Assembly: GCA_964291485.2 (NCBI GenBank)
Contig: OZ220224.1
Location: 3,410,001 to 3,474,000, forward strand
Source of the DNA: Kistimonas sp964291485
GTDB taxonomy: Bacteria; Pseudomonadota; Gammaproteobacteria; Pseudomonadales; Endozoicomonadaceae
Reading direction: 5' to 3'
DNA: 64,000 nt
In this document: piece by piece, positions 25,063 to 34,091 of the stretch
Position numbering within the stretch: position 1 is the stretch's first letter
How the letters are laid out: the number at the start of each line of letters is the position of its first letter
Program-made: the position numbers and the translations under genes
Notes under the pieces: model-generated
Told to the model about the DNA's origin: nothing
Database searches by the model: none
Seen by the model: the letters and a program-made list of their open reading frames with translations, nothing else

Positions 25063-26508
25063 TCACGCCTTCAATTTTAATGCGTTCTCCGCAAGATCTG
25101 CCGCCAAAACACCGATATCCCCCGCCCCCTGGGTGATCAATAGGTCATCATCACGCAATAAATCAGCCAACACCGGCTCTACGGCTTCGCCCCTGGGAAT
25201 AAACACCGGATCAACACGCCCGCGCTGTCGGATACTGCGGCACAGACTTCTACCATCGGCACCGGGCACCGGCTCTTCACCGGCAGGATAGACATCCATC
25301 AACAACAGGACATCGACCTGCGAGAGTACTTCGACGAAGTCATCATACAGATCACGGGTTCTGGAGAAGCGATGCGGCTGGTATACCATGACCAGTCGCT
25401 TGTCCGGCCAGCCCTTGCGAATCGCCGCGATAGTGGCTGCCACTTCACGGGGATGATGGCCGTAATCATCGACAAACATGACATTGCCGACGCCCGTCTC
25501 ATAATGCCCATAAACCTGGAAGCGACGACCCACCCCCTGAAACTGCATCAGGCCTTCACGGATTTGTTCATCGCTGACGCCTTCTTCACTGGAAACAGCA
25601 ATGGTTGCCAGCGCATTCAGCACATTATGCTCACCGGGAATATTCAGATGGATATCCAGCACATCGTCACGGTCCTTGCGCACCAGACGGAAGCGGTTTT
25701 CCATACCATTCTGAAGAATATCAATGGCTCGGAAGTCAGCATCTTCTGACATGCCGTAAGTAATCACCTGCCGTTTAATGTCAGGCAGCAACTCACGAAC
25801 GACTGGATCATCAATACAAACAACTGCCAGCCCATAAAACGGCAGATTATGAAGAAAATCGACAAAGGTTTTCTTCAGACGGCTGAAATCACCGTCATAG
25901 GTCGTCATGTGATCCGCATCAATATTAGTGACAACCGACACCATGGGCTGCAGATGCAGGAATGACGCATCACTTTCATCAGCCTCCGCGACGAGGTAGC
26001 GACTGCCCCCCAATCGGGCATTGGTGCCTGCCGAATTGAGCTTTCCACCGATAATAAAGGTCGGATCCAACCCACCCTGTCCCAATACCGAAGCAATCAG
26101 ACTGGTTGTCGTGGTCTTTCCGTGGGTGCCTGCCACGGCAATGCCATGACGGTAACGCATTAATTCAGACAGCATCTCCGCTCTGGGTACAACCGGAATT
26201 CTCAGTTCTCGGGCTGTCACCAGTTCGGGGTTGTCCTCTTGAACGGCTGAAGACACCACCACGACATCGGCCTTCTGCACATGCTCACGCTCATGCCCGA
26301 TAAAGACTTCAATACCCAGATCACGCAAGCGGGCTGTCACCCGGGATTCCCGCAAATCAGAACCGGCAATATCGTAACCCTGGTTTTTCAAGACTTCGGC
26401 GATACCACACATACCGACACCGCCAATACCGATAAAATGAATACGGCGAATGCGGCGCATTTCAGGGATGGCAAATACCGGTACAGACCGGCCGTTAAGA
26501 TCAGCCAA
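25063..26508 (-). CDS. murC: MurC, UDP-N-acetylmuramate--L-alanine ligase
   Basis: A 481-residue Mur ligase adding L-Ala to UDP-MurNAc. Visible are the Rossmann motif HFIGIGGVGMCGIAEVL, the ATP-binding loop AGTHGKTTTTSL and VDDYGHHPREVAATI. I place the start at a TTG (26508): GGGAGG lies six bases upstream and the TTG overlaps the murG stop by 8 bp, matching the coupling elsewhere in the cluster. The upstream in-frame ATG at 26580 would lie deep inside murG and has no Shine-Dalgarno site; the downstream ATG (MRRIRRIHF) has none either. Confidence 0.95.
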   Translation of the reverse strand: MADLNGRSVPVFAIPEMRRIRRIHFIGIGGVGMCGIAEVLKNQGYDIAGSDLRESRVTARLRDLGIEVFIGHEREHVQKADVVVVSSAVQEDNPELVTARELRIPVVPRAEMLSELMRYRHGIAVAGTHGKTTTTSLIASVLGQGGLDPTFIIGGKLNSAGTNARLGGSRYLVAEADESDASFLHLQPMVSVVTNIDADHMTTYDGDFSRLKKTFVDFLHNLPFYGLAVVCIDDPVVRELLPDIKRQVITYGMSEDADFRAIDILQNGMENRFRLVRKDRDDVLDIHLNIPGEHNVLNALATIAVSSEEGVSDEQIREGLMQFQGVGRRFQVYGHYETGVGNVMFVDDYGHHPREVAATIAAIRKGWPDKRLVMVYQPHRFSRTRDLYDDFVEVLSQVDVLLLMDVYPAGEEPVPGADGRSLCRSIRQRGRVDPVFIPRGEAVEPVLADLLRDDDLLITQGAGDIGVLAADLAENALKLKA

Positions 26509-27574
26509 GTGCCACCTCCCTGCATTGCTGCGCCACCGTTGCGGTTGCCTCAGGACGTGCGCAACCCAGTGCTGCCTCACGCATCTTGCTCAGAAGCTCC
26601 CGCTCCTGCGCATACTTATCCAGTAATTCTGCCAACTTCACGTCACTTAATTCGCTTTGTTCCAGCAGGACCGCCGCGCCTCTGTCCACCAGGTAACGGG
26701 CGTTGCGCAACTGCTGTTGATCTTTGTGCCAGGGATAAGGCACGAGAATGGCTGGCTTACCGGCATTGGCCAGTTCAGCCACCGTCAGTGCACCGGAGCG
26801 ACAGACGATAAGATCCGCCCAACGATAGGCAGCCCCCATATCATCAATAAAAGGCTCAACACGTCCGGTCACACCACAACGTTCATAAATAGCCTGAGTT
26901 TCTTCCACCTTGCCGGCACCGGTCTGATGCCAGACCTCTACCGGCATCTTGGCTAGTGCTGTGGCAGCAGGGATACATTCGTTGATCGCAAGCGCACCAC
27001 GACTTCCCCCTAACACCAGCAGCTTTAATGGTCCTGTTTCAGCGTTATCTTCAGATTCAGGCAGGATCGTATTACGTACCGGATTACCGGTAAAAATGGC
27101 TCTATCCGTTGCATCGAAGGTACCCGGAAACGCTTCCAGAATCCGGGAAGCAAACCGTGACGCAATCTTGTTGGTAAAACCGGGAACAGCATTCTGCTCA
27201 TGAATCACCAGCGGTATACCCAGCAGTTTTGCCGCAAAACCACCCGGCCCCGACGCGAAGCCACCCATACCCAATACGCCAACCACGTTCATGCTGCGCA
27301 TGACACTGATGGCTTTCATCACAGAAGCCGAGACTCGAAAAGGCGCCTGCAACACGGCACGCAGCCCGTTACCCATAACTCCTTTGACCGGCATATAGGA
27401 AATATCAAAGCCATGGGCAGGCACGAGAGTCGACTCCATACCATCACGGGTACCCAGCCAATGAATACCATAGCCCTGAGCCTGAAGCGCCTCTGCTACC
27501 GCCAGCGCCGGGAAAATATGGCCACCAGTACCACCGGCCATAATGATAAATACCGGTTTACGCTGCTCAGTCAT
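26501..27574 (-). CDS. murG: MurG, lipid II synthase (UDP-GlcNAc transferase)
   Basis: A 357-residue GT28 glycosyltransferase on the inner face of the membrane, adding GlcNAc to lipid I. The glycine-rich loop MAGGTGGHIFPALAVAE is at the N-terminus, VLGGSRGALAINE starts the second domain, and the donor site CRSGALTVAELANAGKP follows. Start MTEQRKPV has AAGGAGG six bases upstream and overlaps the ftsW stop by 8 bp (ATGACTGA). Confidence 0.97.
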   Translation of the reverse strand: MTEQRKPVFIIMAGGTGGHIFPALAVAEALQAQGYGIHWLGTRDGMESTLVPAHGFDISYMPVKGVMGNGLRAVLQAPFRVSASVMKAISVMRSMNVVGVLGMGGFASGPGGFAAKLLGIPLVIHEQNAVPGFTNKIASRFASRILEAFPGTFDATDRAIFTGNPVRNTILPESEDNAETGPLKLLVLGGSRGALAINECIPAATALAKMPVEVWHQTGAGKVEETQAIYERCGVTGRVEPFIDDMGAAYRWADLIVCRSGALTVAELANAGKPAILVPYPWHKDQQQLRNARYLVDRGAAVLLEQSELSDVKLAELLDKYAQERELLSKMREAALGCARPEATATVAQQCREVALG

Positions 27575-28778
27575 GTTTGGCCTCCTTGACTGCCCCGGAG
27601 GCGAAGATCCGTCGTTCATAATCAATCCGCACCAGCAACCCCACGGCCAGACAACTGATCAACAGGCTGCTGCCGCCATAACTCAAAAACGGTAACGCTA
27701 GCCCCTTGGTCGGCAAAAGCCCGGTGCTTACACCAATATTGATAAAGACCTGAATACCGAGCAGCAACCCGATACCGTAAGCCATATACCCCGAAAACAC
27801 CTGCCCGGCCTTTTCCGCCAGATAACCAATACGCATGGCCCGCCAGCTGACAAAAGCGAGCAGCATAATCACAATGACACTGCCCAGCAATCCGAACTCT
27901 TCCGCAATTACGGCAAAAATAAAGTCGGTATGGGCTTCGGGCAGGTAAAACTGTTTCTGGATACTGTTACCCAGCCCTTCACCAAACCAGCCACCGCGAC
28001 CAAAGGCGATGAGTGACTGGGTCAGCTGGTAGCCACTTTCAAACTGGTACGCCCAGGGATCCATGTAAGTCGTTAATCGACGCATTCGGTATGGCTGGCT
28101 GATCGCGATAAGCGCAATACCAGCCAGAGAAGCCAGAATCAGGACAAAGTACTGCCTCAACTTTGCACCGCCCAAAAACACCATGCCCAGCACGGCGCCC
28201 ATGAGTACGACAACCGCACCGAAATCAGGCTCGGCCAGCAATAACGCCATAGCGAAGAGCAAAATAATCAGCGGCTTGAGAAACCCCCACCACCCATCAC
28301 GGACTTCATCCTGACGTCGAGACAAATACGACGCCATATAAATAACAATGCAGAGCTTTGCGACTTCTGAGGCCTGCAGGTTGAAGAATCCCAGCGGAAT
28401 CCAGCGAACACTACCGTTGATCTCACGGCCAACAAACAGCACCAACACCAACAGGGAAAACCCCAACGCCAACAGCAAGGCACTCCAACGCTGCCAAAGC
28501 TCAATCGGGAATACCTGTACAGCGGCCATCACGCCCACAGCACCAGCCATGAACACGCATTGCCGGAGGAAAAAGTGAAACGCCGAACCATAATGCGCAC
28601 TGGAAATACCGGTGGATGCCGATCCCACCATCACCAGACCAATCAGCAACAACGCAAGCACAGCAGCCATCAAGGGATAATCAAGTGTCTGTCGATCCCT
28701 GCCAGCCACCAGGAAAGATGGCTCCAGCTGCGGGAAGCGCAGGCGTTTGATCCAGTCCCTCTGAAGCCACTCAACCAT
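27567..28778 (-). CDS. ftsW: FtsW, septal peptidoglycan glycosyltransferase (SEDS)
   Basis: A 403-residue SEDS polytopic protein that polymerises glycan strands at the septum together with FtsI. About ten hydrophobic segments are visible, starting MAAVLALLLIGLVMVGSAS; SEDS-type loops include AEPDFGAVVVLMG (with the essential Asp), FGRGGWFGEGLGNS and LPFLSYGGSSLL. Start MVEWLQRD has GGAGG six bases upstream and overlaps the murD stop by 8 bp. Confidence 0.96.
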   Translation of the reverse strand: MVEWLQRDWIKRLRFPQLEPSFLVAGRDRQTLDYPLMAAVLALLLIGLVMVGSASTGISSAHYGSAFHFFLRQCVFMAGAVGVMAAVQVFPIELWQRWSALLLALGFSLLVLVLFVGREINGSVRWIPLGFFNLQASEVAKLCIVIYMASYLSRRQDEVRDGWWGFLKPLIILLFAMALLLAEPDFGAVVVLMGAVLGMVFLGGAKLRQYFVLILASLAGIALIAISQPYRMRRLTTYMDPWAYQFESGYQLTQSLIAFGRGGWFGEGLGNSIQKQFYLPEAHTDFIFAVIAEEFGLLGSVIVIMLLAFVSWRAMRIGYLAEKAGQVFSGYMAYGIGLLLGIQVFINIGVSTGLLPTKGLALPFLSYGGSSLLISCLAVGLLVRIDYERRIFASGAVKEAKHD

Positions 28779-30129
28779 GGGCAGCCTCCACCAGATGCGA
28801 GAAGACCTCACCACGCTCTTCAAAGCTTCGGAACATATCAAAACTAGCGCAAGCGGGCGCCAACAGCACCACGTCTCCGGCTGTCGCTATTTCACCGGCC
28901 AGCGTCACGGCTTCATCCATGGAGCCGGCAGAATACAGCGCTGTAGCACCATTGAGGCATTCGGCAATCCGTGGACCATCCGCACCAATCGCGATCACCG
29001 CTTTGACATAACGACTAACCGGATCACGCAATTCTGAAAAATCAGCCCCTTTTCCGTCGCCACCGGCAATCAACACCAGCCTGCCGTCAATGTCTGCACC
29101 CAACCCTTCAATGGCAGCGACAGCTGCGCCGGTATTGGTGGCCTTGGAATCATTAAACCAGCTGATACCCGCTTTTTCTGAGACCCACTGACACCGATGA
29201 GGCAAGCCCGGAAAGGTACGAAGGACATCAAGCATAACCGACAGAGGAAAACCTGCCTGATGCCCGATAGCCAGCGCCGCCAGCGCATTGGCATGGTTAT
29301 GCCGGCCACGAATACGGATGTCACTGACCGGCATCAGGCATTCAAAACCACGCGCCAACCAAGTCTGCCCCTGCTCTTGAAGCAGCCCAAACTGGTTCAG
29401 GTCTGGCTCTTTCAGTGTGAAGGCAATTTGTGGCACAAAATCAGGCACAAGAGGGTAACTCAAGGCATCATCACGATTATACACCGCAGACTGACACCCT
29501 CTGTAGATCACCTGTTTGGCCTGATGATAGTCAGCGACTGTGCTGTAGCGATCCATATGATCCGGCGTCAGGTTGAGCATTACCGCCACCTGCGCACGTA
29601 ATGAGTGCGTGGTTTCAAGCTGGAAACTGGACAGCTCAAGCACATAGAGTAATTTATCACCGCTCTCCAGCAGTTCCAGAACAGGAACACCTATGTTTCC
29701 GCCGACACCGACACTGATGCCAGCCGCTTCAGCCATCAAACCCACCAGCGTTGTTACCGTGCTCTTGCCATTAGAACCGGTAATCGCTATCACCGGCGCA
29801 GTCACGTCTCGGCAAAACAGCTCAATATCGCCAACAACCTCAACACCAGCGGCCATCGCCGCAGCAATAGCCGGTTCTTTAAGGGAAACCCCCGGACTGG
29901 CAATCAGCTCATCGGCACAGGCAAGCAGTTCCGCATCAAACGGACCGGTGACAACCGTTACATCGGGGAACTGCTCACGAAAAGCGGCAAGACCGGGAGG
30001 TGATTCACGGGAGTCCACCACACTGAAAGGCAGCTGCCTGGCAGCCAAATAGCGGGCACAGGCCACCCCGGTCTTTCCAAGACCTATGATTATCCGACGC
30101 TTGTCACTGCCTATCAGCTGCCCGTTCAA
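28771..30129 (-). CDS. murD: MurD, UDP-MurNAc-L-Ala--D-glutamate ligase
   Basis: A 452-residue Mur ligase adding D-Glu. The N-terminal uridine-site motif IIIGLGKTGVACARYL, ATP loop AITGSNGKSTVTTL and the C-terminal WFNDSKATNTGAA motif are present. The start appears to be TTG: AAGGA lies 7 nt upstream, just after the mraY stop, and no ATG or GTG precedes the conserved N-terminus. Confidence 0.95.
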   Translation of the reverse strand: MNGQLIGSDKRRIIIGLGKTGVACARYLAARQLPFSVVDSRESPPGLAAFREQFPDVTVVTGPFDAELLACADELIASPGVSLKEPAIAAAMAAGVEVVGDIELFCRDVTAPVIAITGSNGKSTVTTLVGLMAEAAGISVGVGGNIGVPVLELLESGDKLLYVLELSSFQLETTHSLRAQVAVMLNLTPDHMDRYSTVADYHQAKQVIYRGCQSAVYNRDDALSYPLVPDFVPQIAFTLKEPDLNQFGLLQEQGQTWLARGFECLMPVSDIRIRGRHNHANALAALAIGHQAGFPLSVMLDVLRTFPGLPHRCQWVSEKAGISWFNDSKATNTGAAVAAIEGLGADIDGRLVLIAGGDGKGADFSELRDPVSRYVKAVIAIGADGPRIAECLNGATALYSAGSMDEAVTLAGEIATAGDVVLLAPACASFDMFRSFEERGEVFSHLVEAAHG

Positions 30130-30139
30130 CGCACTATCC

Positions 30140-31222
30140 TTAACGAATCTTCAAAGTTGCAAGACCTATCAACACCAGAATCAGGGTAATAATCCAGAAA
30201 CGGACAATGACCCGGGGCTCTGGCCAGCCCTTCAGTTCATAGTGATGATGCAATGGCGCCATACGAAAAATGCGGCGCCCCGTGAGCTTGTAAGAAGCCA
30301 CCTGCAGGATGACCGAGACGGTTTCCATCACAAACACGCCACCCATGATAAACAGCACAATCTCCTGTCGGACAATAACGGCGATAATACCCAGCGCAGC
30401 CCCCAGCGCCAGAGCACCGACATCCCCCATAAATACCTGGGCCGGATAGGTGTTAAACCAGAGAAAACCAAGACCGGCGCCGGCTAACGCACCGGTAAAG
30501 ATCACCAGCTCACCGGCTCCACTGATGTAGGGAATGTGCAGGTAATGGGCGAATTCAACATGACCACTGAGGTAAGCGAAGATACCCAGTGCCGAGCCAA
30601 CCAGCACCGTCGGCATGATCGCCAGACCATCAAGACCATCGGTGAGATTGACAGCATTACTGGTTCCAACAATGACCAGGTAGGCAAACAGAATAAAGAA
30701 CGGCCCCATATTCAAGGCAACTGTCTTGAAGAAGGGAACAATCAATGCGGTTTCCAGTGGTGTAGATGCCAGGGAATAGAGATAGATAGCCGCCCCCGCC
30801 CCCAGCACTGACTGCCAGAAATATTTCCAGCGCGCCGGCAATCCGCGAGAGTTCTTTTCCACAACCTTGCGATAATCATCCACCCAACCAATCACGCCAA
30901 AACCCAGCGTAACAGCCAGCACCAGCCACACGTACTGGTTTTGCAGGTTACTCCACAGCAATGTGCTGATCGCAATGGCGATCAGGATCAGCGCTCCACC
31001 CATGGTCGGGGTGCCCGCCTTGCTCAGGTGCGACTGTGGCCCATCATCACGCACGGCCTGACCAATCTGGTAAAAACTCAGCTTCCGAATCATCACAGGC
31101 CCGAGGTAAAGGGAAATCCCCAACGCCGTGAGAACGCCCAGGATGCCCCGCAGGGTCAGGTATTTAAAGACTGAAAACCCACTGTAAAACTGCGTGAGAT
31201 AGTCCGCCAGCCATAGCAGCAT
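30140..31222 (-). CDS. mraY: MraY, phospho-MurNAc-pentapeptide translocase
   Basis: A 360-residue integral membrane enzyme with about ten transmembrane helices that transfers phospho-MurNAc-pentapeptide to undecaprenyl phosphate, forming lipid I. The catalytic Asp-rich stretches are visible: the GVIGWVDDYRKV loop, NLTDGLDGLA, and the HHHYELKGWPE loop. Length equals E. coli MraY (360). The ATG overlaps the murF stop by one base. Confidence 0.97.
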   Translation of the reverse strand: MLLWLADYLTQFYSGFSVFKYLTLRGILGVLTALGISLYLGPVMIRKLSFYQIGQAVRDDGPQSHLSKAGTPTMGGALILIAIAISTLLWSNLQNQYVWLVLAVTLGFGVIGWVDDYRKVVEKNSRGLPARWKYFWQSVLGAGAAIYLYSLASTPLETALIVPFFKTVALNMGPFFILFAYLVIVGTSNAVNLTDGLDGLAIMPTVLVGSALGIFAYLSGHVEFAHYLHIPYISGAGELVIFTGALAGAGLGFLWFNTYPAQVFMGDVGALALGAALGIIAVIVRQEIVLFIMGGVFVMETVSVILQVASYKLTGRRIFRMAPLHHHYELKGWPEPRVIVRFWIITLILVLIGLATLKIR

Positions 31223-32595
31223 CAGCGATTCCCCTCTTCCGGCTTTTCACAAGCCCTGACAACTTCATTCATTCCCATGGACATGGATCCTTTCACCAAA
31301 ACAGCCACTTCAGCCCCCAAACGAGACAGAAGGTCATCAATCAGTAATGTTTTTTCAGGGAAGTGAGCCCCTGCGCCACCCCAGCTTTCCTGGGTTAATC
31401 GGGACTGCTCACCGTATGTCATCAGTACATCAATACCGACGTCACGGGCATATTGCCCCATCAAACAATGTTCGGATTCAGCCTGATCACCCAGCTCTGC
31501 CATATCGCCCAGCACCAGGATTTTTTCGCCCTGGCAAGCCGCCAGCACATCAATTGCGGCACGGGTTGAGGCGGGGTTGGCATTGTAGCTTTCATCAATG
31601 ACCAATGCGTCTTTCTGACCACGGAAGCGTTGACCACGCCGCAAATAGGGCTGAGCTTTTCCGAGCCCCTGAACAACGGTATTGAGTGATAATCCAGCCG
31701 CCTGTGCCACCGCTGCTGCCGCACAGGCATTAGCGACCTGATGCTCTCCCCAGAAATGCAGATGTACGCTCGCCGATTCATTTCCCATATGGAGGATGAA
31801 ATGCATGCCATCGTCGCGCGAACGAATCTCACTGGCGTAGCAATCAGCCTGTTGATTCGTCAGACTGAAACGTACAACTTTCCGCGCAGGCTGTTGACGA
31901 ACGCGCTCTAACCATTCGCCACAGGCTGAATCATCAGCATTGAGAATCGCTGTTCCATCGACAGGGAGACTGTCGAAAATAGCCCCTTTCTCAATCACAA
32001 CCCCTGCAAGACTCCCAAGACCAGAAAGATGGGCTTCACTGGCATTCGTGATAAGGGCAATATTGGCTGCTGCAAGCCTTGCAACATAATCAATTTCACC
32101 CGGATGATTCGTACCCATCTCAATCACGGCGTACTGATGACGCTCTTCCAGGCGACTGAGAATAACCGGCACGCCAAAGTCATTATTCAGATTACCTTCC
32201 GTTGCCAGTGTTTCACCGGCTTCACGGCAGATAGCAGCAACCATTTCACGCGTGGATGTCTTACCACTGCTCCCCGTGATGCCCATGACGACGCCGTTAA
32301 AGCGCTGCCGATTGAAGGCACCAATCAGCCCCAAGGCAATACGGGTATCGGCAACCAGAAGTAGCGGCCCTTTGACCCCTTCAGGCTGATGTGACACCAC
32401 TACGCCCGCCGCCCCTTTTTCCAGTGCTGCAGCAACATAATCATGACCATCAAAGTTCGGACCGGAAATAGCCACGAACAGTTGCCCGGACTTGAGAGTG
32501 CGCGTATCAATGCTGATGTCGGAGAAAGAGACATCACCGCCGATTAGTTCTGCAATCAGTGGCTGTACAAGATCCGATAATGCAGCATGAATCAT
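31222..32595 (-). CDS. murF: MurF, UDP-MurNAc-tripeptide--D-Ala-D-Ala ligase
   Basis: A 457-residue Mur ligase finishing the cytoplasmic pentapeptide precursor with the dipeptide made by Ddl. Motifs: N-terminal SDISIDTRTLKSGQLFVAI, ATP loop GITGSSGKTSTREM, and VIDESYNANPASTRAAI. It overlaps murE by 4 bp (ATGA) and mraY by 1 bp. Confidence 0.97.
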   Translation of the reverse strand: MIHAALSDLVQPLIAELIGGDVSFSDISIDTRTLKSGQLFVAISGPNFDGHDYVAAALEKGAAGVVVSHQPEGVKGPLLLVADTRIALGLIGAFNRQRFNGVVMGITGSSGKTSTREMVAAICREAGETLATEGNLNNDFGVPVILSRLEERHQYAVIEMGTNHPGEIDYVARLAAANIALITNASEAHLSGLGSLAGVVIEKGAIFDSLPVDGTAILNADDSACGEWLERVRQQPARKVVRFSLTNQQADCYASEIRSRDDGMHFILHMGNESASVHLHFWGEHQVANACAAAAVAQAAGLSLNTVVQGLGKAQPYLRRGQRFRGQKDALVIDESYNANPASTRAAIDVLAACQGEKILVLGDMAELGDQAESEHCLMGQYARDVGIDVLMTYGEQSRLTQESWGGAGAHFPEKTLLIDDLLSRLGAEVAVLVKGSMSMGMNEVVRACEKPEEGNR

Positions 32596-34091
32596 GAAGC
32601 TACCCTCCTGTCCAAAGCCTGCCTGACTTCACGCATATCGCTGAACGGATAGCGAACCCCGTGAATTTCCTGGTAATCCTCATGCCCCTTACCGGCGACC
32701 AAGACAATATCGTCACTGCCGGCCTCAGCCACGGCAGTGGCAATCGCCTCGGCACGATCCGGCACAACTTTCAGCTTTTGCTCACGCAGTTCTGTCGGAA
32801 TGCCACGCATGGCATCTTCAATGATTTTCAAAGGATCTTCAGTACGGGGATTGTCGCTGGTCAGAACGACACGATCAGCACCTGCCAGCGCCGCTTCTGT
32901 CATCAGCGGCCGCTTGCCACTGTCACGATCGCCACCGCAGCCAAAGACACAGGTGACGGTTTTTCCACCATGATCACGAAGCGCCCCCAGCACACTACGA
33001 AGTGCATCAGGTGTGTGTGCATAATCCACAATGACAGTTGGTTGAGCCGTACCACCGAGCGTTTCCAAACGTCCCGGCACATTATCCAGCTCGGTAATGA
33101 GAGTCAGAATACGATCCAGCGCAAATCCCTGCAGGCACAGGACACCAATGACGGCCAGCAGATTGCTAAGATTGAATTTACCCAGCAGTGCAGTAGACAA
33201 ACGTCCGTCACCCCATGGGGTATGGATATTTGCAACCATACCGTCAGGAGAAAAGACGATATCGGAAAGGTGAATATCCGCTTTATCGGAGCAAATGGAA
33301 TACGTGACCCCATTAACCTGATTGTCTGCCGCTGCAGTAAGCATCAGGTCTGTCCAATCATCATCTAGATTGATCACTGCATGTTGCAAACCCGGCGAAC
33401 GGAAAAGCTCAGCTTTGGCTGCAGCATAGGCTTCCATTGTCTGGTGATAGTCCAGATGGTCACGACTCAGGTTGGTGTACACGGCTGTATTGAAAGTAAT
33501 ACCACTGACTCGCCCTTGATGAAGCCCGTGAGACGACACCTCCATCGTCAACCAGGGCACGGATTTATCCACCAGTCCAACCATAAATCGCTGCACAGAC
33601 AGATTATCGGAAGTGGTATTGCCTGCCGGCATCAAATCAGGAAAAACACCATTGCCCAGCGTGCCCATCACACCGCATGATGCACTGAGGCGACACAGCA
33701 GCTGCGCAATAAAATGGCAGCAACTGCTTTTACCATTGGTACCAGTCACGCCGATAACCTTTACGTACTCTGAAGGAGAGCGATAAAAACGACTCACCAA
33801 TTCACTGAGACGGCCTTTGAGATTAGCTACCGACACAAGCGGAACAGTACTCACAGGCAATGCATCACTCGCTTCCGCAAGCACAGCACAGGCGCCGGCC
33901 GCTACGGCCTGCTCGATATATTGACGACCATCACTACTCAACCCCGGCAGCGCCAGGAAAAGATCCCCAGGCATAACTTTGCGACTATCGAGCACCAAAT
34001 CACGGACAGCGACATCCGCCGCCAGCGGCGGCAGATCCAGCCATTCCAGTAATTGATTCAGTGTCACCTGCTCATGCTGCATACTGTTCAT
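32592..34091 (-). CDS. murE: MurE, UDP-MurNAc-L-Ala-D-Glu--meso-DAP ligase
   Basis: A 499-residue Mur ligase adding the third residue of the stem peptide. ATP loop GVTGTNGKSSCCHF, and the DNPR motif (TSDNPRTEDP) that binds meso-diaminopimelate, indicating DAP-type rather than Lys-type peptidoglycan. The ATG overlaps the ftsI stop by one base (TAATG); a second ATG lies three codons in. Confidence 0.97.
   Translation of the reverse strand: MNSMQHEQVTLNQLLEWLDLPPLAADVAVRDLVLDSRKVMPGDLFLALPGLSSDGRQYIEQAVAAGACAVLAEASDALPVSTVPLVSVANLKGRLSELVSRFYRSPSEYVKVIGVTGTNGKSSCCHFIAQLLCRLSASCGVMGTLGNGVFPDLMPAGNTTSDNLSVQRFMVGLVDKSVPWLTMEVSSHGLHQGRVSGITFNTAVYTNLSRDHLDYHQTMEAYAAAKAELFRSPGLQHAVINLDDDWTDLMLTAAADNQVNGVTYSICSDKADIHLSDIVFSPDGMVANIHTPWGDGRLSTALLGKFNLSNLLAVIGVLCLQGFALDRILTLITELDNVPGRLETLGGTAQPTVIVDYAHTPDALRSVLGALRDHGGKTVTCVFGCGGDRDSGKRPLMTEAALAGADRVVLTSDNPRTEDPLKIIEDAMRGIPTELREQKLKVVPDRAEAIATAVAEAGSDDIVLVAGKGHEDYQEIHGVRYPFSDMREVRQALDRRVAS

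Noticed and set aside
24205..25080. 291-codon plus-strand frame opposite ddl
   Set aside because: Antisense shadow of ddl with no family features.
32661..33368. 235-codon plus-strand frame opposite murE
   Set aside because: Antisense shadow of murE.
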